The notes: generated by a model from the sequence alone, not told the origin. A DNA stretch of 64,000 nucleotides from Lewinella sp038528965 (GCA_038528965.1 JBCBEC010000009.1:1-64000); one strand, 5' to 3'. Positions 17,798-26,767 are shown, counted from the stretch's first letter. Made by a program: numbers and translations.

Positions 17798-17807
17798 AAG
17801 ATGTTTG
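17786..17807 (+). other. Hairpin enclosing the stop codon of the isoprenoid-fold gene
   Basis: Perfect 10-bp inverted repeat CAAACATCTT / AAGATGTTTG with the TAA stop (17795-17797) at the loop. No T-run follows, so it is not a standard terminator; it may stabilise the 3' end. Confidence 0.5.
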
Positions 17808-18482
17808 AAATTATCGTAAACTGGTACTCAGTTGTTTATGGTCTTGGCGTAGCCAGGCGGGAAAAAGTAAAGGGCTCAAGGACTCTACAAAGGCATCATA
17901 AGTTGCTTAAAGAGTTGGTTTCCAGAAGCTAGAGTTTAGGCAGGATCTTAGTATATTGCAAGGGAGTAGGCGTTGGAGAAGGGTTTAGCATTACACCTCC
18001 TAAGATGATTTGTATTGAGTTATCGCTCGCCTGCCGATCACAACATTTATCCAATTGCCAATTTATTCTATTGCCGGATGTTAACGAAGGCAGTACGGGT
18101 GATATATGCGGAATCCTAAAGCAATCTTACCACTCTCTGGTGATTTGCTACCGTTTTATCAATCGGATTGCTTAAATTTGTTTGTAAGGGATAGAATTGG
18201 AAAGATGTACGTTGGTATACCGAACCTCTAAAAGGTAGCGTTTCACCGCATTACTCAATGTAGTGATTCCAATCCTTTTGGTTTCGGGTATACTCGCCCA
18301 CGACAATACTTCGGTATGTTGGGTAGTTACTCACTTGAACAACGATTGGACTCGCTCACCCAGACCCCAGATACCGCTAAGCTTAGCGGTTGCGTCATGA
18401 GCAGCGAAACTAATTTGGTTCGACAGCGGTATACGTCACTGATCTTCTTACGCCCTTTAGTGACATCACAAACTACATCCTT
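17808..18482. promoter_or_regulatory. 675-base intergenic region with candidate promoter and palindrome
   Basis: No credible gene. A TAAATTTG element (18173-18180) has a TTTG 25 bases upstream (18144-18147), giving a plausible but long-spaced promoter ~300 bases before the kinase-like gene. A perfect 18-bp palindrome ACCGCTAAGCTTAGCGGT occupies 18373-18390, and a GTCACT/AGTGAC pair lies at ~18435-18464. The long leader implies regulation. I searched for a sigma-54 GG-N10-GC promoter and did not find a convincing one. Confidence 0.45.
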
Positions 18483-21400
18483 ATGACGCAAGCGCCTGCT
18501 ATTCGTCCTGAACAGTTGGCTCCGCGGGAGGTGATCGCCTTTCCTCAGGTGGACGAATTCTACGATATGCTCCAGTATCGTCTGAATATGATATCGAGTG
18601 GGTTTATCTTTCAGCAGCCTTTTACCATCTTCGTTAATGCACTACCTCGCGAAAGGACAACGTTTATTGATCGTTACTCTAATGTGCAGTTAATCTATGC
18701 AGGGATTCGCCGTCAGCGCAGATTGCTTAATGATCTTACCTTCCGCAAACCTAATCCGAAACTAGATCCCTACTGGGACTTCCTGGACCATACTGCTTTA
18801 GATAGTGATACCGCGGTAGTGAGTTCACAGCTATACCAGGCCTTCAGTAATGGTTCTTATAAGCTTACGGATATTCCTCGAGTTGGGATGGGGCGCCTGA
18901 AGAGCTACTTTGCGCCAATTCTTGATCCTAATCACAAGGGGCCACCGGCTACTCCGCGTCAGCGCGCAGAATACCAAATCCTAAAAGAATTTTTTGATGT
19001 AGAGCGTGACTTGTACGCTTCTATTCCTCTAGTGCTATTTGGAGAATTTGACGGTATCATGCACTTTGTGTATTCGCATAAGGATGACTTGGCGGTGCGC
19101 AATAGAGCACTAGCCGGATTGATTCGTTCGTCTTCTGCGATGATTGAGACGCAGGTACTGGAATGGGATTTGGTGGGGCGAAACCCGGAAAAGACCAAGG
19201 CAATCCTTATGCCTTTGGAGGAAGATTTCTACAAAAATGTAAACCGTAATCCCATTCTACGGGAGTTAGGTTTCCGGGAATATTACCGCAAGTATTTAGG
19301 TTTTTACCAGAAACGTATTCGTTTCAATGACGATGTGATCCACAGTAAGGTATATCGTCCTTACCTAAAGGCGGCGATTACCGCCATCATGATCGACTCT
19401 TTTGCGCACAATGTGAGTGCGCATAGTCTGGTGGCGCTGAACTGGTGGTTCAAGCAGCGGGCACAGAATATTCGCAGTTTCCAACGTACGCATCACGAAG
19501 AAGTAGCAGAAGTGGAAGAACTGGTAGCCTCGTATCTGCCAGAAGGATATGATCGTGATCGAATGTATTCCTTACTGAAGCCCTGGATTACGGGTTTGTT
19601 CGTTCGCGACGCCGATCCTGATTATGATTTGGTCAACTTTTCGGGCCCCTTGGCACGGGAAATTCAGCCTTTGCTAAAATTCTTGATGCAAAAAGGAGCC
19701 TTCTGGAGTGGTATCTCGCGCGATAATAACTTTGGTGGAGAATCAGCTACCGCCTTTGATGTGCTGTGGAACGACTTTATCAATAACCCGCTTTATCTGG
19801 GTACGATTGCCAAGTCAGAAGATATTCACCGTTTGCGCTTCCGCGTAATTATTTACGAACCTGACACGGATGAAATTTTAGACGCAACCCGTCCAGAATT
19901 TCGTCCTAAGAAGCCGGTGGTCGATGGCATTTTTGTTGAGGTAGACCTCAAGCATAAACGACCCGGGATGGTTACCAATGGTAATGGAACGCGTGGCTAT
20001 CCAATTTCGGAGGACAATAACTTATCCATTGATGATTATCCGGAATTGGAGGAAATGAGTGACTTCGTTGCTCCTGGGCAGGACTACGTGGCGGTAAGGG
20101 ATGCACTAGAAGAATGCCTACTATTCTTCCCCGGAGAAGTGGTTGGGCGTCATGCCTTTTTTACTTTGATTGAAAACAAGATTCGCAACGTTAAGCACTT
20201 CAAGGGGGCAGCCTTACGGCAAATGCAACAAGAGGGTTTGGAATTGTGTATCAGTTTCCAGGAGCGTTCGGTACGGCAATCGCAAAGCGAAGGTCGTGCT
20301 TTGTATTCCGTAGGTATCTGGCTGAATGGCTTGGTGAAGTTTAGAGTAAAAGACGGCACCTTGCTGCCTGCTACTCGCTTTAACAACCTCAGTAAGGGTA
20401 TCATGGATGAGGATACTTTTGCGCCACGCTTGGGGGGCAGCTCACAAGATAAGCTCTGTGCGAGTATGCTTTTCAACAATTTCTTCCTCGATGTACAGAA
20501 TGGTGATCGCAACGAACTCCGTGATCGCAGCGAGGACACGGAGCGGGATGAAGCTTTCTATCCGTGGATTACACCCGCCGCCAGTCCGGCTGAAGATATG
20601 CACGCGGATGTTGAGTTTAAAACTAAAACCGAGGCCGAGTTGGCCCGTGTTGACCGCAACTTCAAGCTGGAGCGTGGTTTCATGAAGAAGTACTTCCACA
20701 TTTGGAAAGCCGCCGATATTCACTGGGTGCGGAGTTTAGAGGACACCGATTTTGTGTGGGATAACCTGGCTCGCTTCCGCTTTGTGGGACTGTTTGCCAA
20801 TAACGATCAACTACAGCAGTTACTGTTCGAGCGGATTCGTTCGAAAGGTGTTTTGCGGGTGATTTCTCGTGATTTAGAGCCTAACCTGCAGGGAGATGCG
20901 GCTATACTGCGCGCTTACCAATGTTGGTTGAGAGAGTGGATGGGAGATCGCGCTAGCACTATCCGTCTGTTTGTGGATAATGCCGTAGTGGGTAAGTTCT
21001 TCTACGAACCGACCGCCAAGGACTGTATGCACTATCTACCCGTATGGGAACTAGACGAAGCTGCACAGCCAGAAGAAGCGGACGAAACGGTACAGGACCT
21101 GCACATTGCACACGGCGGGGATAGTGAAAATCATCGCCTGTTGCGCTATCGCAACCACGGAATCTATATGAAGTATTTTACTTCTGAACTGATTCCTAAT
21201 GAAGCTCTTTCCCTAAAGGCGAATGCCCGAATGGCAGAGTTTTTTGAGGTCTTGGCTACTCGTATTGCTATTTTCGATAGCCGCGTATACTATCGTCTTG
21301 GTGATCCTAAGCGCCGCGAGACGTTGGCGGAACAACTGTTACTCCATGTATACGATGAGAGTAACATGGGCGCCGAAGGAGGTAATGACTGGTTAGGGCA

Positions 21401-21791
21401 CTGGGAGGCACACAAAGAGTGGATTATCGCCAAGAGTCACTTCCTGGTACTACACCTTTCTTTCATAGAAAAGATTCTGCTGACTAAGTACTCCGATCAT
21501 GCCGACTTTTCGGATGAGAATATCGGTCTGTTTATTCAAGAGGAAATCATGCCTTACGCGCAGGAGGAGAACGGTACGGTGAGAGACAACTTTGTGCTGG
21601 TGATCACGACTGGTCGTGGCCGAACAAAGTGGTGGACTAAGCTTTCGGAAGAGGAACATTACAGTGCATACCGGCGGTTTACGAATTTCCGCCCGGTAGA
21701 ATCTATTATCTCAGCTATTGAAGATGCGGTTAATCGCCGTGATGATATTGAGGTGAAGTACAATTTGGTTAAGGTCATGTTCGGCTCGTAA
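18483..21791 (+). CDS. Large atypical histidine kinase-like protein
   Basis: 1102 residues, no signal peptide or membrane segment, so cytosolic. A long unassigned N-terminal region (1-295) precedes an H-box-like helix, IDSFAHNVSAHSL (304-316), with candidate phospho-acceptor H309 or H314. Features compatible with a diverged GHKL ATPase follow: N-box-like LIENKIRNVKHF (562-573) and a G-box-like LGGSSQDKLCASMLFNN (650-666). After ~730 comes a second unit ending in IAIFDSRVYY (928-937), FVLVITTGRGR (1037-1047) and FRPVESIISAIEDAV, whose alternating hydrophobic strands suggest a Rossmann or receiver-like fold. Canonical H-box and DxGxG motifs are weak, so kinase activity is inference. The sigma-54 regulator 1.9 kb downstream is the likely partner. 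Confidence 0.6.
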   Translation: MTQAPAIRPEQLAPREVIAFPQVDEFYDMLQYRLNMISSGFIFQQPFTIFVNALPRERTTFIDRYSNVQLIYAGIRRQRRLLNDLTFRKPNPKLDPYWDFLDHTALDSDTAVVSSQLYQAFSNGSYKLTDIPRVGMGRLKSYFAPILDPNHKGPPATPRQRAEYQILKEFFDVERDLYASIPLVLFGEFDGIMHFVYSHKDDLAVRNRALAGLIRSSSAMIETQVLEWDLVGRNPEKTKAILMPLEEDFYKNVNRNPILRELGFREYYRKYLGFYQKRIRFNDDVIHSKVYRPYLKAAITAIMIDSFAHNVSAHSLVALNWWFKQRAQNIRSFQRTHHEEVAEVEELVASYLPEGYDRDRMYSLLKPWITGLFVRDADPDYDLVNFSGPLAREIQPLLKFLMQKGAFWSGISRDNNFGGESATAFDVLWNDFINNPLYLGTIAKSEDIHRLRFRVIIYEPDTDEILDATRPEFRPKKPVVDGIFVEVDLKHKRPGMVTNGNGTRGYPISEDNNLSIDDYPELEEMSDFVAPGQDYVAVRDALEECLLFFPGEVVGRHAFFTLIENKIRNVKHFKGAALRQMQQEGLELCISFQERSVRQSQSEGRALYSVGIWLNGLVKFRVKDGTLLPATRFNNLSKGIMDEDTFAPRLGGSSQDKLCASMLFNNFFLDVQNGDRNELRDRSEDTERDEAFYPWITPAASPAEDMHADVEFKTKTEAELARVDRNFKLERGFMKKYFHIWKAADIHWVRSLEDTDFVWDNLARFRFVGLFANNDQLQQLLFERIRSKGVLRVISRDLEPNLQGDAAILRAYQCWLREWMGDRASTIRLFVDNAVVGKFFYEPTAKDCMHYLPVWELDEAAQPEEADETVQDLHIAHGGDSENHRLLRYRNHGIYMKYFTSELIPNEALSLKANARMAEFFEVLATRIAIFDSRVYYRLGDPKRRETLAEQLLLHVYDESNMGAEGGNDWLGHWEAHKEWIIAKSHFLVLHLSFIEKILLTKYSDHADFSDENIGLFIQEEIMPYAQEENGTVRDNFVLVITTGRGRTKWWTKLSEEEHYSAYRRFTNFRPVESIISAIEDAVNRRDDIEVKYNLVKVMFGS

Positions 21792-21830
21792 TGAGTCGCC
21801 CGTTGGGCAATTTTGCGGTAGTTTTCGCTT

Positions 21831-21839
21831 GTTAATAAC
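21831..21839. promoter_or_regulatory. Third copy of palindrome GTTAATAAC
   Basis: Lies 40 bases after the kinase-like gene and 175 bases before the next start, identical to the copies at 16209 and 16403. Possible operator. Confidence 0.35.
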
Positions 21840-22013
21840 GCATATCGTATTATTGTTCCAACGAGAAATATTGAGAGAGAATTTAATCTGGTGAGTTCAG
21901 TTGTAGGACTAGTGCGTATGCTGGGCCGCCAGAAGGATGCTGAAGGAAGTGAGGGATCGTTTTGACGCCTCTCTGATGTCAGTAATACACGTTGCAATCG
22001 TCCCTATTGAATT

Positions 22014-22907
22014 ATGATTAAAGCAAGAACAATCGTCATTGTTTGGTCCTGGCAGCGCTCGGGCCTGGGTGAAGGGGAGTGGAAAGTAGCAGGGAGCAAT
22101 CACCTGGAAGATCGTGTGGTGTGTTTGGATCGTCCGGCTTCGCCGGCCGCTGTGGAAACGCTTAAAAAAGTACTTACTGACTACTCTCGAGATGAGGGTG
22201 AGGTAATGCTATTTCTGCATCGTCACCACGGCTATTTTCAGGATCATCTCAAGGATTTCCTTCATCTGCCATTAGATGACTCCCATGGTTTGGTACGTTG
22301 CTTCCTCTTTGGTGAGGGGGCTGATGAGATTTATCTGACTACCAATGCTCGTGGTCTACTGGGTACCTCCGGTACATTTACTGCCAATGTAATGTTCGAG
22401 GGGCAGCAAGTTGGCCTCTCGGCTATTGCTGATCCTGAACGTAGAGAACTGAAATCTGCACATTTTAACCACGTTTGGCAGATTTATCGTCAGGCACTAC
22501 GCCGCCGTATCTATGAGCTAAAAGAAGACGTACTCGGCTGTTTGGCACAGGCTTTACCCACCACCGTGTTCGCGCCTGGAGAGGTGTATCAGGTACTGAA
22601 TAAGCCAGAGCATCGAATGCTGCTCCTGCGCTTGCTGAGCTTTGTAGGACGCATTCGTAAGCGTTCGGATTTAGCCCGGGAAATTCGTACCTTTGAACAG
22701 CAGAACAACAGAACACTTACCTTTGATGACTGTGGAATCCAGTTGGAGACAGCCCACGGAACAGCCGCAGCAGAGCAGTACGCGCTATTGGCAGCTTATG
22801 TTTTAAGAAACATATTGGCCCGCGGCGGAGATGTTTCGCTGCTTGAACTTCGTGAAAAGTTTGAGGAACTGTTGTTGCAGATATCTGGATTAACCTATCA
22901 TTCATGA
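22014..22907 (+). CDS. Protein of unknown function in the kinase/sigma-54 cluster
   Basis: 297 residues, soluble, no signal peptide. No family recognised. The N-terminal half (1-150) is alpha/beta-like, with strands TIVIVWSWQR and GEVMLFLHRHHGYF. The C-terminal half (~155-297) is largely helical and charged, with WQIYRQALRRRIYELKEDVLG and LLLRLLSFVGRIRKRSDLAREIRTF. The ATG at 22014 follows a 222-base gap after the kinase-like gene, while its stop overlaps the next ATG as ATGA, so it is coupled to the 266-residue protein. Position between a kinase and its likely regulator suggests an adaptor or sensor, which is inference only. Confidence 0.6.
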   Translation: MIKARTIVIVWSWQRSGLGEGEWKVAGSNHLEDRVVCLDRPASPAAVETLKKVLTDYSRDEGEVMLFLHRHHGYFQDHLKDFLHLPLDDSHGLVRCFLFGEGADEIYLTTNARGLLGTSGTFTANVMFEGQQVGLSAIADPERRELKSAHFNHVWQIYRQALRRRIYELKEDVLGCLAQALPTTVFAPGEVYQVLNKPEHRMLLLRLLSFVGRIRKRSDLAREIRTFEQQNNRTLTFDDCGIQLETAHGTAAAEQYALLAAYVLRNILARGGDVSLLELREKFEELLLQISGLTYHS

Positions 22908-23704
22908 AGATCGTCTTATTGGTAGAAGGCGGACGCAAAGCTCCCGCAGCGCTCTTTTCGCAGAGCGAGCAATGGGGTATTGAATTGAGGTCTACTCCAG
23001 TTGCCGGTACAGATTGGAAAGCTGCGTTAGAAGAAGCCTACGCGGTTATGCTGTTGGTTCCCGCTTGGGGCGCTAACGCCTATCTTTCACCAGTAACCTT
23101 ATGGCAACAATATCTGCAAATGGAAGCTCCCAGCAAACGCTTGATTCTGGTGAGCTTCGAGTCTAGCTTTCAACATGCCAATCACCTGGATCTTCTTCGC
23201 CTTACTGACTATTCTGCCCAGTGGTGGGATGAATGTCAGCTTATCGATCACATGCAAGAGTTACCGCCAGTCGTTGGTGTAGACTTGTCAGAAAAGCTAC
23301 AGCGCTTTTTTGCGGGGCACGGTCAGGATAGTATCGTAGCGGTGTTGTCACGCATACGTTTGGTGGTGCAGATGGCTAGTCGTGAACTACGCAAAATGCA
23401 AACGCCCTACGAGGAAATCTATAATGATCTGGTAGAGCCAGCAGAGTTGGGACAGAAATGGCGAGAGTGGCGTAACCGATGGATTAACTACTATCCACTA
23501 TTTGAACATACACCCATTGCCTCAAGCTTAAAACAGATTGCTAAACAGACGGATGGAGTAGAACCTTGGATGGCAGCCGGAGGACAAGATGCCGCCCCTT
23601 TGCAGGATGGCAGCATACTTGAAATTCTAAACAGGGTCAGAGAACAACTCCAACAGATTGAAAACCAGTATGTCGTCCAAAAATTATCACATACTTATCG
23701 TTGA
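22904..23704 (+). CDS. Protein of unknown function, Rossmann-like N-terminus
   Basis: 266 residues. Starts with a strand-rich region (KIVLLVEGG, AYAVMLLVPAWGANAYLSPVTLW, KRLILVSFESSFQHANHLDLLRL) that superficially recalls TIR or receiver-like alpha/beta domains; no catalytic Glu motif can be assigned with confidence. The C-terminal part is helical and may form a coiled coil (DGSILEILNRVREQLQQIENQYVVQKL). Its ATG overlaps the preceding stop by four bases (ATGA), and its own 3' end overlaps the response-regulator start by 35 bases, so three genes are tightly coupled. Function unknown. Confidence 0.6.
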   Translation: MKIVLLVEGGRKAPAALFSQSEQWGIELRSTPVAGTDWKAALEEAYAVMLLVPAWGANAYLSPVTLWQQYLQMEAPSKRLILVSFESSFQHANHLDLLRLTDYSAQWWDECQLIDHMQELPPVVGVDLSEKLQRFFAGHGQDSIVAVLSRIRLVVQMASRELRKMQTPYEEIYNDLVEPAELGQKWREWRNRWINYYPLFEHTPIASSLKQIAKQTDGVEPWMAAGGQDAAPLQDGSILEILNRVREQLQQIENQYVVQKLSHTYR

Positions 23705-25175
23705 TGATGACACCGAGTTTCATCAACAGATACGATACGCGTTCCGGCGGCAGTTTCTTTTTTCCGGAGCCGTAAATGAAGAGCAACTACTGCAGAAATT
23801 GGGAGAGAGTTCCGATTTCGACTTGTTGCTATTGGACCTGGTTTTGGATGAATCCGAAGCAAAGAAGGGCCTCGATCTTATTCCCCAAATTGTAAGTCAA
23901 TATCCAGAACTGCCGGTAATTATCGTTACCGGAGACCGTTCTATTGATACGGTGGTTACGGCCATGAAACTCGGTGCTAAGAACTTTCTAGTCAAGGATG
24001 ACTTTGACTTTGATTATTGGGAACAGCGGTTTACCGAGGTCATTGAGGGCAGCAAACTCAAGCAAGAAAACCGCGAGCTGCGGGCGGAAGTAGACCGGCG
24101 GCGGGCAGAAGAGAATGAAGCTTATCCCTTTATTGGGGAGTCTCCACAGATTCAAGAGATCAAACGCATCTTGAAATTGGTTTCGGAAGAACCAGATGTA
24201 ACCGTTTTAATCACTGGTGAAACGGGAACTGGCAAGGAGGTGGCTGCTCGTTATCTACACGCGCACGGCGCACGCCAGAAAGGACCATTTCAAGCGGTTA
24301 ACCTTTCCGCTATTCAAGATACACTGCTGGAAAGCACACTTTTTGGACACAAGAAGGGAGCCTTCACCGGCGCCTCTCGTGATATGGAAGGCTACTTTAG
24401 CCAAGCCAATCACGGCATCCTAATGCTGGATGAAATCGGTGATATTGACCAGAATATTCAGATTAAACTCCTCCGCTTTTTAGAGACCAAACTGATCCGC
24501 CCGGTAGGCTCAGACCAGGATGTCTTGTTAGATGTTCAGGTGGTCACCGCAACGCACCGCGATTTGGCCGGTGCAGTGCAGGAAGGGCGCTTTAGAGCGG
24601 ACCTTTTCCAGCGCCTTAAAGCCATGGTGATCGAGTTGCCGCCACTGCGGGCTCGTCGTGATGATATTCCACTGCTGCTAGGCCATTATTTCCAGGAGCC
24701 AGACCTTTCTCGGGTGATGACTGAGGAAGCGCTTGACGCAATGCTGGAGTACAGCTGGATTGGTAACATACGGGAGTTGAAAAATGCCGTGAGTTACGCG
24801 CAGTTACGGGCACGGATCCAAGATAAGAAGCTGATTGATGAGCGTTGCCTTCCGGCAGAAATCCTCAGCAGCGAGACAATCATCCCTATCCCCTCTCAGC
24901 CTGCTGCTACCAGTGGCGAGCCTGGCCCATCAACCAGCACTTTGGTGACTACTCCTAAGAACATTGATGAGGAGCACGCGCTCATTGATTTAGACCGGAT
25001 TGAAAAGCTACTCATCCAGAAAAACAAGGTGAAGAAAGACGTGGCTATCGCAATTGGTTTGGAGAATACGGACAACCTTCGTTACCGCATCAAGAAGCAT
25101 TTTGATAAGCATCCGCATCTTTTTGCTAACTTCCCAACGATTAGCCAGTCTTACCGGCGCATTGTTAAACTCTAG
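23670..25175 (+). CDS. Sigma-54-dependent response regulator (NtrC class)
   Basis: 501 residues. Receiver domain (1-120) with acidic pocket D12/D13, phospho-acceptor D56 in LLLLDLVLD, T87 and K109. Central AAA+ domain with Walker A GETGTGKE (183-190), the sigma-54-contacting GAFTGA loop (230-235), Walker B-like GILMLDEIGD and the R-finger region FRADLFQRL. C-terminal Fis-like helix-turn-helix around KKDVAIAIGLENTDNLRYRIKK. It should activate sigma-54 promoters when phosphorylated. ATG 23670 is preferred over an upstream TTG because the receiver strand begins immediately after. The gene overlaps the upstream unknown gene by 35 bases and is followed 15 bases later by a small protein. No sigma-54 promoter was identified in the window. 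Confidence 0.93.
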   Translation: MSSKNYHILIVDDDTEFHQQIRYAFRRQFLFSGAVNEEQLLQKLGESSDFDLLLLDLVLDESEAKKGLDLIPQIVSQYPELPVIIVTGDRSIDTVVTAMKLGAKNFLVKDDFDFDYWEQRFTEVIEGSKLKQENRELRAEVDRRRAEENEAYPFIGESPQIQEIKRILKLVSEEPDVTVLITGETGTGKEVAARYLHAHGARQKGPFQAVNLSAIQDTLLESTLFGHKKGAFTGASRDMEGYFSQANHGILMLDEIGDIDQNIQIKLLRFLETKLIRPVGSDQDVLLDVQVVTATHRDLAGAVQEGRFRADLFQRLKAMVIELPPLRARRDDIPLLLGHYFQEPDLSRVMTEEALDAMLEYSWIGNIRELKNAVSYAQLRARIQDKKLIDERCLPAEILSSETIIPIPSQPAATSGEPGPSTSTLVTTPKNIDEEHALIDLDRIEKLLIQKNKVKKDVAIAIGLENTDNLRYRIKKHFDKHPHLFANFPTISQSYRRIVKL

Positions 25176-25190
25176 TAAACCCCTAACCAA

Positions 25191-25730
25191 GTGGATAGAG
25201 AATTGCATAATCTAAAGCGAAAAGTCGATCGCTACAATGAAGTTTTGGCCAATACTCAGGCTTATCGTCAAGTCTGGGTAGATTCTTTAAGCCAGAAAAT
25301 ACTCGATCAACTCAACTTCATTATTGGCCAGGTTGGGCTGGATGGTAAAGTGGAGGTTCGCGCTCAGCTAGAAAACCTGGAAGCGATTGATTTGACCTTG
25401 GGCACCGTGCGCTCAGGTATGTCACATCGGGTAAACGAAACCTTTAGTCGTGACTTGATCAAGCATAACGGGGTGTTGGTCTACCAGCAGTTGTTCAACG
25501 GCAAAGTGATGGTCCTTATTCAGTATCCATATATCGAAGGATACGGCGAGCCACGCCCACCAAAAACGATAGCCATCTACCGGCCAGAAGAATTAAAGGA
25601 CCCGTACTTTATTCGCCACGTAGAGGAGTTTATGCAGGAAATCACCTTGTGGGAGGACTACGATGACGATGAGCCGCATCAGCGCATTGGATTCCAGTTG
25701 AACTTTGGTCAACAGGAAGAAGAGGCGTAG
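25191..25730 (+). CDS. Small protein of unknown function following the sigma-54 regulator
   Basis: 179 residues with GTG start 15 bases after the regulator stop, so very likely co-transcribed. Residues 1-50 look helical (LHNLKRKVDRYNEVLANTQAYRQVWVDSLSQKILDQL), the middle is beta-rich (KVEVRAQLENLEAIDLTLGTV, KVMVLIQYPYIEGYGEP), and the tail is acidic (EDYDDDEPHQR, QQEEEA). No family recognised. The acidic tail and lack of a signal peptide suggest a cytosolic protein-binding partner. It closes the cluster; a terminator follows at 25794. Confidence 0.6.
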   Translation: MDRELHNLKRKVDRYNEVLANTQAYRQVWVDSLSQKILDQLNFIIGQVGLDGKVEVRAQLENLEAIDLTLGTVRSGMSHRVNETFSRDLIKHNGVLVYQQLFNGKVMVLIQYPYIEGYGEPRPPKTIAIYRPEELKDPYFIRHVEEFMQEITLWEDYDDDEPHQRIGFQLNFGQQEEEA

Positions 25731-25793
25731 TAGAAAAGAATACTAATGAGTTGTTGGACTTCTGAAAAAGAGCCGACAGTTTCATAATGAACT

Positions 25794-25838
25794 AGTTCTC
25801 GGAAATCTTCAAGAGATCTGAGAACTTTTTTGTTTTTA
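25794..25838 (+). terminator. Terminator ending the unknown cluster
   Basis: Outer stem AGTTCTC (25794-25800) / GAGAACT (25820-25826), extended by partly paired inner bases, followed by TTTTTTGTTTTT. It lies 63 bases beyond the last gene. Confidence 0.8.
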
Positions 25839-26767
25839 GCGAATACCTTAGTAGCGGTGGCTAGAAACCAAAACCTTCAGTTTAATGTGAGTTTTGCCTT
25901 TTACCTTTACCTGCGAGAGCAACTGACATCAAATACAAACCCCACGGTACTAAGTACTGTGAGCTGCGGGGAGTATGCGTCATTAACTTTCAGTAAGTTA
26001 AATCCGAAGTTTACCTTAGTCTAGGACAAAAAAAAGAGGACACCTTTGGTGTCCTCGCTAGCTAAGCTTGTTAGCTTTTGACTTCAAACGGGATTAAGAT
26101 TTAGCTATTAGCTAAATCAAAAAACTGAAAAGTACACTGGGATAGATTGGATTCTATGTTTTCTCAAAGCATGTTCTTCAACATGCGGAAAAAGGCAAAA
26201 TTTTTTGAACTACCCTTCGGCAGTACATCTTATATATTGGAAAAATCGGACCAGAAATGAAATATTATTCCGAAAAGCAATATATAGTCTTGTAAGTATT
26301 TGATTATTAGAGATATATAAGTTTAGTGTTTTTTGTACCTGTTCAATTTGGATGTACTGACATCTTTTCAAACCTTTCCGTTTTTCGGAAAAAAGCGAAA
26401 TAATTACGCATTCTGCGTTTAAAAAGGGTGTTTTAAGGCCAGAATTCTGAGTTTGGGCTGATAACTCTTGTCGTGCCAAGCTAGGGTCCACTACGAGCAC
26501 ACCGCTACTTTCTTAGGGTTCTCTATACGGGTGGGCATTTACGGTAGTAATTTAGGTTGTGCTCCAATTTGTCAGGAGATGGATTGGTAGATGGCTTTGA
26601 TGACGAAAATCATCTACGAGTATGTTTTACGGTAGTTGAAACGCTAGGCGAAGGACTTAGATTGGTTTATTCCTTCTCCAAAGATCTAAGTGTGCGGAGG
26701 GTAAGGGCAGTAATAAGATATTGCTACAGACTTAGATCTGGTTGTTACCTAAACCAAAATTAGCCTC
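25839..26767. other. 930-base gene-poor region
   Basis: No open frame here looks like a protein (low complexity, no homologous features). It holds a minus-strand terminator-like hairpin at 26028-26056 without an obvious gene to terminate, and a GCATGTT/AACATGC hairpin at 26169-26186. A decayed gene or a small RNA is possible. Confidence 0.4.
26028..26056 (-). terminator. Orphan minus-strand terminator
   Basis: Perfect 9-bp stem GAGGACACC / GGTGTCCTC with a 3-base loop (26045-26047). Read on the minus strand it is followed by a run of eight or more Ts. No recognisable minus-strand gene lies upstream of it. Confidence 0.7.

Noticed and set aside
17808..18482. Sigma-54 promoter upstream of the kinase-like gene
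   Set aside because: No GG-N10-GC element with acceptable flanks was found; the closest sequence had nine-base spacing.
16436..25730. Assignment of the cluster to a known defence or stress system
   Set aside because: I could not match its composition to any described system by eye; motif resemblance to TIR-like or receiver-like domains is too weak to name one.
26210..26500. Minus-strand frame of 96 codons before the orphan terminator
   Set aside because: Low complexity with no protein-like pattern; the terminator may belong to a non-coding RNA instead.
26557..26763. 68-codon frame just before the GCS2-CBS gene
   Set aside because: No family features and composition like the surrounding gene-poor DNA.
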